This document shows, piece after piece, positions 57,415 through 64,000 of a stretch of 64,000 nucleotides of DNA. Position 1 is the first letter of the stretch. Every line of letters starts with the position of its first letter. Under the pieces are notes generated by a model. It worked only from the letters and a program-made list of their open reading frames with translations, was not told the DNA's origin and did no database searches. The position numbers and the translations under genes were made by a program. Source of the stretch: Pseudomonadota bacterium (lineage in GTDB: Bacteria > Pseudomonadota > Gammaproteobacteria > Steroidobacterales > Steroidobacteraceae); NCBI GenBank assembly GCA_018241445.1, contig JAFEDT010000008.1, positions 62,001 to 126,000 on the forward strand. The letters are read 5' to 3'.

Positions 57415-57762
57415 ATGTACGAACACATCCGCAAGCCTTCGCTCTCGCGCCGCCAGTTTGCCCTGAGATTGCTGCGTCACTTCGCGGCCGCGGCAGCCCT
57501 GCTGTTGGTGTCGCTGGCGCTGGGGATGTGGGGCTACGCCCGCTACGAACACCTCGGCTGGGTCGACGGTTTCCTCAACGCCAGCATGCTGCTGGGTGGC
57601 ATGGGGCCGGTGAACACGCCGGTCACGGTGGCCGGCAAGCTGTTCGCCGGCTGCTATGCGCTGTACGCGGGCCTGGTATTCATCTTCGGCAGCGGCATCA
57701 TCCTCGCTCCGTTGCTGCACCGGATGCTGCACGCCATGCACTGCGACGAGAGGGATCGATGA
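57415..57762 (+). CDS. Two-helix membrane protein of unknown function
   Basis: 115 residues. A basic N-terminus ([22 protein letters not shown]) precedes two hydrophobic helices (about 25-45 and 80-102). Between them [23 protein letters not shown] could form a re-entrant loop, so the shape is that of a 2TM channel subunit, but the TxGYG potassium filter is absent. Proteins like this recur in proteobacteria as hypothetical. It overlaps the cyclophilin gene by four bases (ATGA). Confidence 0.65.
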   Translation: MYEHIRKPSLSRRQFALRLLRHFAAAAALLLVSLALGMWGYARYEHLGWVDGFLNASMLLGGMGPVNTPVTVAGKLFAGCYALYAGLVFIFGSGIILAPLLHRMLHAMHCDERDR

Positions 57763-58754
57763 GAATGTCCATTGCCGAATCGATTGCAGCCCGCAACGCA
57801 GGGGCGGCCGCTACACTGGTACTGTTGCTGTCGCTGACCACTGCAGGGTCACCGACACCCGCATGGTCCGCACCCCCTGCGGCTCCGGCCGCCCACGCGC
57901 CGGCGCGCACAGGGAGCACCCCGCCGCTGCGGCCGACAACCGCGGCTCAGGTGCTGGCCGCTTCGGCGGCCGCCGACTGGCGTAGGCCCGACCCGCAGGA
58001 CACCCTGTACCTGGAGCTGCCGGCGGGGCGTGTGGTACTGGAGCTGTCGCCGCAGTTCGCGCCGCGCCACACCGCCAACATCCTGGCGCTGGTTCGCGGC
58101 GGATTCTTCGATGGCCTGACCGTAGAGCGGGTGCAGGACAACTACGTGGTGCAGTGGGGCGATCCCGATGGCACACGGCCCGTCGGCGCCGCGCAGCGCA
58201 CGCTGCCGGCGGAATTCGAGCGCGCGCTCAGCGGGCTCGCCTTCCAGCGACTGCCCGACACCGACACCTACGCGCCGCTGACCGGCTTCGCCGCGGAGCT
58301 GCCGGCTGCGGCCGATCCGGCGGTAGGTCGGGCCTGGCCGGTGCACTGCTACGGGGCGGTGGGTGTGGGACGCGACAACGATGTCGACAGCGGTGGCGGC
58401 ACGGAGCTGTATGTCGTCATCGGCCAGGCACCGCGGCACCTGGACCGCAATATCACCGTCGTGGGCCGCGTGCTATCCGGCATGGAGCTGCTGTCAGCCC
58501 TGCCGCGCGGCACCGGCCCGCTGGGCTTCTACGAGAAACCCGAACAGCGGCTGCCGATCCGCTCGGTACGGATCGCGGCTGACGTCCCGGCCGCGCAGCG
58601 CAGCGACCTGGAGGTGCTGCGCACCGGCACCGCCACCTTCGCCGCGTGGGTCGAGGCGCGCCGCAACCGCCGCGAGGAATGGTTCAAGGTCCCGGCCGGG
58701 CACGTCGACGTCTGCAACCTGCCGATCCCGGTGCGGCAGCGTACTCACGGTTGA
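57759..58754 (+). CDS. Exported cyclophilin-type peptidylprolyl isomerase
   Basis: 331 residues from ATG 57759 behind GAGAGG. Signal peptide to about residue 38, then a Pro/Ala/Thr linker. The cyclophilin domain (about 76-270) begins [56 protein letters not shown]; the Arg of the family's FHR motif is kept in VERV, and QGGD is changed to QWGD. A middle insertion with [12 protein letters not shown] is longer than in PpiA. It should fold periplasmic proteins. It is translationally coupled to the two-helix protein before it. Confidence 0.87.
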   Translation: MRMSIAESIAARNAGAAATLVLLLSLTTAGSPTPAWSAPPAAPAAHAPARTGSTPPLRPTTAAQVLAASAAADWRRPDPQDTLYLELPAGRVVLELSPQFAPRHTANILALVRGGFFDGLTVERVQDNYVVQWGDPDGTRPVGAAQRTLPAEFERALSGLAFQRLPDTDTYAPLTGFAAELPAAADPAVGRAWPVHCYGAVGVGRDNDVDSGGGTELYVVIGQAPRHLDRNITVVGRVLSGMELLSALPRGTGPLGFYEKPEQRLPIRSVRIAADVPAAQRSDLEVLRTGTATFAAWVEARRNRREEWFKVPAGHVDVCNLPIPVRQRTHG

Positions 58755-58771
58755 GCAACCCAGCCTCGCGC

Positions 58772-59236
58772 TCAGATGTCTCCGTCGGGCGCCGCGCCCG
58801 GGTGCGACAGCAGCTCCAGCGTGCGGCCGTCCGGATCCTGTGCGTAGCAGGCGCGCGCCCCATCCCAGGTGGAGCCCGGCTCTGACAGCACCGCTGGCGG
58901 CGTGCAGGGCCGGCCCAGTTCGATCGTCAGCCGGCGGTAGAGCGTGTCCAGGTCGTGCACGCGGAAGGCAATCTGCGTGTGCCCGGTCTGCGCGGGCTGC
59001 TGCCGCAGGGGCGATAGGGCCGGGTTCAGGTACTGAATCAGCTCTATCAGAGTGCCGTCCGGTGCAATCAGGTCGGCGGCCACGATCGAGGCCGCGGGTA
59101 CGCCAGTCAACTGAGCGAGTTCCGGCGTGTTGTTCGAACCTCGCTCCTGCAAATGGCAGTGCAGCACCCCGCAGTAGAAAGCAATCGATTCCTCCAGATC
59201 GCCGACGGTCATGCCGATGTGACTCAAGCTGATCAT
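58772..59236 (-). CDS. VOC-superfamily protein of the amine operon
   Basis: 154 residues. A typical two-module VOC fold: [24 protein letters not shown]..., then [17 protein letters not shown] and [18 protein letters not shown]7 with E64 or H91 and E143 could be metal ligands as in lyases and epimerases of this fold (methylmalonyl-CoA epimerase, lactoylglutathione lyase). It overlaps the amine dehydrogenase-like gene by four bases (ATGA), so it is made with it. Acting on an aldehyde released by the dehydrogenase is a guess from context. Confidence 0.82.
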   Translation of the reverse strand: MISLSHIGMTVGDLEESIAFYCGVLHCHLQERGSNNTPELAQLTGVPAASIVAADLIAPDGTLIELIQYLNPALSPLRQQPAQTGHTQIAFRVHDLDTLYRRLTIELGRPCTPPAVLSEPGSTWDGARACYAQDPDGRTLELLSHPGAAPDGDI

Positions 59237-61326
59237 GGTGTCAGCTCATCACGGCTCTGACTGGCGAAGATCACCGACCGCTCGCGCTTGAAGCGCGCGC
59301 CCTCGCCCCGGTCCTCACCCAGTTCACGCGCAAAACGGTGCCCGGCATACACCGCGGCGGCGATGGTGCCGGGCACATGACAGTCGCCGATGGCCGTGAC
59401 CGACTCGATGCCGGCGCGCTGCAGGCGCTGCGGATCGGCCTGCAGTCCGTTCAACAACGTCTCATCCGGCAGGCGGCTGGTCACCATGACCACCGCGGCG
59501 CACTCGAGCTCGCGCGGACGGTGTGAGTGGCGATGCTCCAGATGAATGCGGTGGGTCTCGATGAGCCGGACCGTGTGCAGGGGAACGGCCTCGATACCCA
59601 GCTCGTAGATGCGCTGCAGGGTGCGCCGGCGCTCCATGGTGTACTGGGTGAACTGCGCCGGTTCGCCGGCCGCGGTGACCAGGGTCACCTCGCGGCCCGC
59701 CAGGCGCAGCTTCTCCGCCAGCACGTTGCCGATGTAATAGTGATCGTCGTCGATGACAACCACCGGTCCGGCCGGCAACGGCTCGCTGCGGATGACGCTG
59801 TCGGCGCCGAACACCACCGGTAACTCCGCCCCCGGGATCCCGTCGGGGTGGGCGAGCCCGAAGCCGTCGCGGCGCCAGCTGGCACCGGTTGCAATCACGA
59901 CGTGTTGCGCGCCCAGCTCGCACAACGCCTCCACATCCAGGTCGTTGTCAGGGAAGATGCTGACATTGGGCAACCGCGCCAGCTGCTGCACGCGGTAGTC
60001 GCGCACACGGATCCATTCCGCCAGGCCGGGCAGCCGTGCTTCGCGCGCCACGCGCCCACCTAACTCCCGCTCGCGCTCCGCCAGCAGCACCTCGTAGCCG
60101 CGCTTCCCCAGGATGTGCGCGCATTCCAGGCCCGCAGGCCCCGCGCCAACCACCAGCACTTTGGCGGGCCGGCGCGCCGGAGCAACCCGCTCCGGGTGCC
60201 AGTCACGGCGCCACTCCTCGCCGACCGTAGGATTCTGGGTGCAGCGGCTTGGCGCCTTGAGCGCAAAGCCACTGGCGCAGACATTGCATCCGATGCATTC
60301 GCGGATCTCCTCCTCCCTGCCCTCCTCGATTTTCTTCGGCAGGAAGGGGTCGGCAATGGAGGGGCGGGCTGCACCGATGAAGTCCTGTACACCCCGACGG
60401 ATGAGCGATGCCATGGCATCGGGTGAGGTGTAGCGACCGACCCCCACCACCGGCCTGGTGGTGCGCTGCTTGACGAACGCGGCGAAGCGCTCCTGCGAAC
60501 CCATCGGGCCGAAGCGCGATACCAGCGAATCGTTCTCCCAATCGCTGATATTGATGTCCCACAGATCGGGAAGCTCGCCCACCAGTGCCATCACTGCGGC
60601 GCCTTCCTCCTCGATCGTGATCCCCCGTGGGCCCTGCAACTCATCCATGCAGATACGCACTGCCACCGCCCGGTCGGGCCCTGCGCCCTCGCGGGTGGCT
60701 TCGATGTACTGCCGCAGCAGGCGCACGCGATTCTCAAGACTCCCCCCGTAGGCGTCGGTGCGGCGGTTGAAGTGCCGTGACAGAAACGACAGCGGCGGAC
60801 CCTCCACACCCGAGGCGTCGGCATAGATGATGTCCACGCCGGCCTGTCGCGCGCGGCGCGCGGCGTCCCGCTGATTGTCGAGAAAGGTACGGATATCGCG
60901 GCGGGTCATGGCGCGCACCTGCACCGGGTAGCCGGTGAGCACCGGGTAGATCGAGGGCCCGATCGGCGCCTCACGCGTATACAGGTTGGCAGCGCCGGCT
61001 CCCAGGTGCCCGATCTCCGTGCCCGCCAGGGCGCCGTGACGATGAATGGCCTCCACCACCCGGGCGAGGGGCTCGATGTCGCCGTCGTCCCAGAGTTTCA
61101 TGCCCGGATAGCCCTGATCGCTGTCGTATTGGCTCTCGCAGATCTCAGTGTTGACCACGGCCCAGCCGCCCTCGGCCTTGATGGCGCGATGACCGATCTG
61201 CCCGTTGATGTACTGGTCGCCCATGCCGGCGCATTGCGGGGTCTGATAGAAGCGGTTGCGCGCCACCACCGGTCCGATGCGCACCGGCTCGAACAGGATG
61301 TCGTAGCGGGGATTGCGCCGGGTCAC
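59233..61326 (-). CDS. Trimethylamine/histamine dehydrogenase-like flavoprotein
   Basis: 697 residues. An N-terminal FMN TIM barrel starts YDILFEPVRIGPVVARNRFYQTPQC; Cys32 matches the cysteine that binds FMN covalently (6-S-cysteinyl) in trimethylamine dehydrogenase. The [4Fe-4S] cluster ligands are Cys344, 347, 350 and 362 (ECIGCNVCAS...SRCTQNP). An ADP-binding Rossmann domain (KVLVVGAGPAGLECAHIL) completes the fold. RPSIADPFLPKKIEEGR also matches. The Tyr and His that act in trimethylamine dehydrogenase (YVYGAH) are not conserved (YADASGVEG), so the substrate is another amine. It oxidatively deaminates or demethylates it, passing electrons through the cluster. Overlaps both neighbours by four bases. 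Confidence 0.92.
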   Translation of the reverse strand: MTRRNPRYDILFEPVRIGPVVARNRFYQTPQCAGMGDQYINGQIGHRAIKAEGGWAVVNTEICESQYDSDQGYPGMKLWDDGDIEPLARVVEAIHRHGALAGTEIGHLGAGAANLYTREAPIGPSIYPVLTGYPVQVRAMTRRDIRTFLDNQRDAARRARQAGVDIIYADASGVEGPPLSFLSRHFNRRTDAYGGSLENRVRLLRQYIEATREGAGPDRAVAVRICMDELQGPRGITIEEEGAAVMALVGELPDLWDINISDWENDSLVSRFGPMGSQERFAAFVKQRTTRPVVGVGRYTSPDAMASLIRRGVQDFIGAARPSIADPFLPKKIEEGREEEIRECIGCNVCASGFALKAPSRCTQNPTVGEEWRRDWHPERVAPARRPAKVLVVGAGPAGLECAHILGKRGYEVLLAERERELGGRVAREARLPGLAEWIRVRDYRVQQLARLPNVSIFPDNDLDVEALCELGAQHVVIATGASWRRDGFGLAHPDGIPGAELPVVFGADSVIRSEPLPAGPVVVIDDDHYYIGNVLAEKLRLAGREVTLVTAAGEPAQFTQYTMERRRTLQRIYELGIEAVPLHTVRLIETHRIHLEHRHSHRPRELECAAVVMVTSRLPDETLLNGLQADPQRLQRAGIESVTAIGDCHVPGTIAAAVYAGHRFARELGEDRGEGARFKRERSVIFASQSRDELTP

Positions 61327-62756
61327 GACGTGAGGTTCCCGTTGTCAGTGCTGTCGAGAGCAGTGCCGATGCAGACCGGGGCGGCGTCCGGTACCTCGCG
61401 CGCCAGCACGTCGTCCAGGTTCTCGGGGCGCTTGATCCAGCGTGCCTGCGAGCCAGACACCAGCACCGTTCCCGGCCTGCCCAGCAGGTTGAAGTTGGAC
61501 GCCACGGCGTCCTGGTATGCACCGGTATCCAGGAATGCGATCACGTCGCCGGATTGCAGTGGTGGCGCCGGCACATCCAGAGCCAGCAGATCGAAGCCGC
61601 ACGAAGCGCCGACGAGATCCACCACCTGCCGGCACGGCTGCGCGCCCCGGGTGGCAAACACCGGTGCGAAGGCCGCGTGCTCGATCAACAGATCCGGCAG
61701 GAACATCTCGCTGGTATCCAGTTGTACCCAGGTGCGTGGCACCGGGCGCTCCTGGCGCTTCACATGCAACACCCGACTCAGATGCACGCCGGCGTCAGCA
61801 TACAGGCTGCGGCCGGGTTCCACCTGCAGCGCGATCCGCTGCGGACTCAGACCGCCTTCACCCAGCACCGCCGTCAGGGAGACCGCTACCGCCTCCGCGT
61901 AACGCTCGATCGGATGCGCGGGGCGGCGGGCCGGACTGGTCGGATCACGCCGGCAGGGCCAGCCACCGCCGACATCGAGTTCCGCCGGAACCCACGGCGA
62001 CCAGTTGCGGCACAGTTCCACGACCGTCGCACCGAATCCCAGCGCCATCTTGTGCCAGACGCCCAGATCCGCGCTGTGGCGTCCGAGGTGCGCCATCAGG
62101 CCCGTGAGCTGTACGCGACCCGAGTCCAGCATTGCGGCCCCCAGGGTGCGGGCCGCGGCGGGCTCGATTCCCGGACGGTAGCGCTGCGCGGCCTGTGCGA
62201 TCGACCCGTCTGGAAAGAAGTCCGAGGGTTCCGTCAGGTCAGTGAAGTCCGGACGCAGCCGCAAATGCGCGCGCGGGCGGCAGCCGTGCGCCTGGGCGAC
62301 CTCCAGCAGGATCTGCACTTCTTCCGCGCTATCGAGCGTGAGGGTGGCGTCGCACGCAATAGCCTGCTCGATCAGCGCGCGCCCCTTGGCCGTTCCGTTG
62401 ACGGAAATGGTCCTCGGTGCCACACCGGCACGCAGTGCCGCCTGCAATTCATGGCTGCCAAATACGTCGCACCCTACCTGCTCCTCGTTGAGCACGCGCC
62501 GCACGGCGGCGATCGGGTTGGCTTTCAGGGACGGCAGCAACTGCACCGGACCGCCCCAGTAGCGCTGCACGCCCAGGCGCAGTTCCCGGCAGTTGGCGCG
62601 CAGCCGCGATTCCGACAGCACATACAGCGGCGTGCCGAAGTGTTGGGCCAGGGCTGCCGCACCGCACTGTTCCACGAACAACTCCTGGCCGTGCCACGAG
62701 CAGGATTCGTCCACGTAGAACGGTGCTGCCGGGGTATGCGGGGTCGCGACTGTCAT
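61323..62756 (-). CDS. Fold-type III PLP-dependent amino acid decarboxylase (LysA/ODC family)
   Basis: 477 residues. PLP lysine K78 in LLPSLKANPIAAVRRVL, GLMAHLGRHSADLGVW (His that stacks on PLP), LQVEPGRSLYADAG (phosphate binding) and VGASCGFDLLALDV, where the active-site Cys of the family lies. It resembles diaminopimelate decarboxylase in layout, but biosynthetic lysA would not be expected here. It overlaps the amine dehydrogenase-like gene by four bases and precedes it in the operon, so the simplest reading is an amino acid turned into an amine that is then oxidised. The amino acid is unknown. Confidence 0.88.
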   Translation of the reverse strand: MTVATPHTPAAPFYVDESCSWHGQELFVEQCGAAALAQHFGTPLYVLSESRLRANCRELRLGVQRYWGGPVQLLPSLKANPIAAVRRVLNEEQVGCDVFGSHELQAALRAGVAPRTISVNGTAKGRALIEQAIACDATLTLDSAEEVQILLEVAQAHGCRPRAHLRLRPDFTDLTEPSDFFPDGSIAQAAQRYRPGIEPAAARTLGAAMLDSGRVQLTGLMAHLGRHSADLGVWHKMALGFGATVVELCRNWSPWVPAELDVGGGWPCRRDPTSPARRPAHPIERYAEAVAVSLTAVLGEGGLSPQRIALQVEPGRSLYADAGVHLSRVLHVKRQERPVPRTWVQLDTSEMFLPDLLIEHAAFAPVFATRGAQPCRQVVDLVGASCGFDLLALDVPAPPLQSGDVIAFLDTGAYQDAVASNFNLLGRPGTVLVSGSQARWIKRPENLDDVLAREVPDAAPVCIGTALDSTDNGNLTS

Positions 62757-62839
62757 CGGCTGTGCTGCCTCATGCGTGAAACCCCCACAACTCGATGCCC
62801 TACTCTACGAAGCGATGCGGATATGCGCTGTACCGCAAA

Positions 62840-64000
62840 TCAGGTACAGCGGCGCGAGGCATAAACGATCGCGTAGCACAGCGCTGCCAGGGCCGCCGCC
62901 GCCGCGGCCACCGCCAGCACCGCGGCGTAGCTGTGGGCGAGATCGAGCGCCAGTGCTCCGGCCGCGGGACCGATCGCCAACGCCAGCCCCTGGGCGGCCG
63001 GCACCAGCGCCACGGCCCGTCCGCTTGGCTCCACTTCCGCCAGCGTTCCGAGCTGATAGATATCGATGAAGTTCCAGCAGGCCTGGAACGCCACCACGGT
63101 CAGCACGTACATCAGCGCATCGTTATGCGCTGCGTTGATCAGCAGCAGCACCGTGAGCACGCCGAGCGTGCTCAAGAGGGGCCGCGACTGGCCGAAGGAG
63201 CGCGCCAGCCGCAGCGCAGCTGCGCACGCGGCCGTACTCAACAGCACCCCGGCGGTAAGCAGCGTGTGCACCGTCGGTGCGGTGAGGCCCGCGGCAAGGC
63301 CCATGCGTTCGGCGTACGCCCAGTAGCAGCCGATGGCGACGTAGACACACGCCACGGCGCCGATACACAGCGCCGCAGCGCCGCGCGAGCCCTGCCGCCC
63401 GTCGTCACCCAGTGCGGCAAGCACCGGCGCCGTGTCCGCTTCGCGGTCACGCAACTGCGGCACCGCGAAGATCGCCGGCAAGGTCCCCAGGAGCAGCAAC
63501 GCCAGGGTGAGGAACAGTCCCGGCGGCCCGAAGCGGCTGCCGATGACCGGGAACACCGCGATCACCACGGCGTTGGCAACCACCTGCCAGAACACCATGA
63601 GCGCGAAGCCCCGTGCGGCGTCCGGGAAGCGGGCCAGCAGCGTGAGCGAATACGCGTAGGTCATACCGGCCGTCACGCCTGCGATGAAACGCAGCGCGAA
63701 CAGCGCCGGCAGCGGGTGCCAGAATGCGCACAGCAGGTTGCTCAATGCGCAGATCACAACCGCCGCCGTGACCCGCGTGCTACGCCCGAATGCCCTCGTC
63801 ACGCTTGCGGTGACCACTGAACCCAGGAACAGGCCTGCCAGGTCGACCGAGGTGACGTATCCGGCTATCGAGGCGGAGAAGCCCCAGTGATCGACCATCG
63901 CCCCGACCAGCAGCGGCATGCCCAGAATGGGCAGGACGCTGCCGATCGCCAGGGCAATGGACGGCCACAGCAGTGCGCCCGATTCGTCACGCGTCGCTGC
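62840..64000 (-). CDS. MFS transporter, 5'-truncated by window edge
   Basis: At least 386 residues; the frame stays open to 64000, and the ATG at 63919 is internal since WPSIALAIGSVLPILGMPLLVGAMVD upstream is part of the first helix. About eleven helices are present, with GYVTSVDLAGLFLGSVVTASVTRAFGRSTRVTAAVV as the loop 2-3 region, so it is a CynX/NimT- or drug-exporter-like member with weak MFS motifs. It is transcribed toward the decarboxylase gene, 83 bases away, and may import the substrate or export the product of the amine pathway. Confidence 0.85.
   Translation of the reverse strand, partial: AATRDESGALLWPSIALAIGSVLPILGMPLLVGAMVDHWGFSASIAGYVTSVDLAGLFLGSVVTASVTRAFGRSTRVTAAVVICALSNLLCAFWHPLPALFALRFIAGVTAGMTYAYSLTLLARFPDAARGFALMVFWQVVANAVVIAVFPVIGSRFGPPGLFLTLALLLLGTLPAIFAVPQLRDREADTAPVLAALGDDGRQGSRGAAALCIGAVACVYVAIGCYWAYAERMGLAAGLTAPTVHTLLTAGVLLSTAACAAALRLARSFGQSRPLLSTLGVLTVLLLINAAHNDALMYVLTVVAFQACWNFIDIYQLGTLAEVEPSGRAVALVPAAQGLALAIGPAAGALALDLAHSYAAVLAVAAAAAALAALCYAIVYASRRCT

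Noticed and set aside
61323..62756. Calling the decarboxylase lysA.
   Set aside because: Motifs are those of the whole fold-III family, and its operon with an amine dehydrogenase does not fit lysine biosynthesis.
62827..62850. Inverted repeat GCTGTACC / GGTACAGC at the stop of the MFS gene.
   Set aside because: Eight-base spacer, overlaps the coding end and has no T run; likely chance, though a weak terminator is possible.

Overview
The window is GC-rich, densely coded DNA from a free-living heterotrophic bacterium. A gammaproteobacterium fits best: it has an E. coli-type gshA, a full-length PntA with its own membrane domain, a YheT-type hydrolase, an Xni-like exonuclease, a bactofilin, a TonB-dependent receptor and an S46 dipeptidyl-peptidase. 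That mix resembles Nevskiales, Steroidobacterales or Xanthomonadales, but the assignment is inference. I see no rRNA, tRNA, CRISPR array, phage or insertion sequence. Both ends of the window cut a gene.

Layout. 1-2566 is the tail of a hydrogenase-4-like operon (hyfF-, hyfG- and hyfI-like) whose large subunit lacks the NiFe-binding cysteines. 2596-7071 holds a cupin protein, a Tat-exported molybdenum hydroxylase and a divergent triheme cytochrome c. 7192-13085 is gltBD. 13335-22025 is a hut-like island: 2OG dioxygenase, HutC-type repressor, MHS-family transporter, tautomerase, TonB receptor, histidine ammonia-lyase and a HisC-like aminotransferase, with two copies of the palindrome TTGTCTAGACAA in front of the dioxygenase and the receptor. 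22133-28547 has a Kef-type antiporter, a DUF924 protein, CbpA/CbpM, a SPOR lipoprotein, a bactofilin and a YheT hydrolase. 28544-35713 has a membrane-anchored response regulator, an operon of ABC exporter, ATP-grasp enzyme and transaminase, a GGDEF cyclase and a small protein. 35921-43320 has gshA, a Mpo1-like protein, a thiolase, a dienelactone hydrolase, an aldehyde dehydrogenase, a ferrochelatase with no ordinary start codon, and a VOC protein. 43442-50882 has an S46 peptidase, a YceI/cytochrome b561/YceI module, a VapBC pair and an acetyl-CoA synthetase with a histone H1-like tail. 51051-58754 has an amidohydrolase, an Xni-like exonuclease overlapping an HNH endonuclease, pntAB, a two-TM protein and a cyclophilin. 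58772-64000 is an apparent amine pathway: VOC protein, trimethylamine/histamine dehydrogenase-like flavoprotein and fold-III PLP decarboxylase joined by ATGA overlaps, next to a truncated MFS transporter.

How the genes work together. Much of the window concerns nitrogen and redox balance: glutamate synthase, transhydrogenase, glutathione synthesis, deaminating and amine-oxidising enzymes, and exported oxidoreductases with cytochromes. The best candidates for undescribed biology are the decarboxylase/amine dehydrogenase operon, the HutC-type island with its paired operators, and the acetyl-CoA synthetase with a DNA-binding-like tail.
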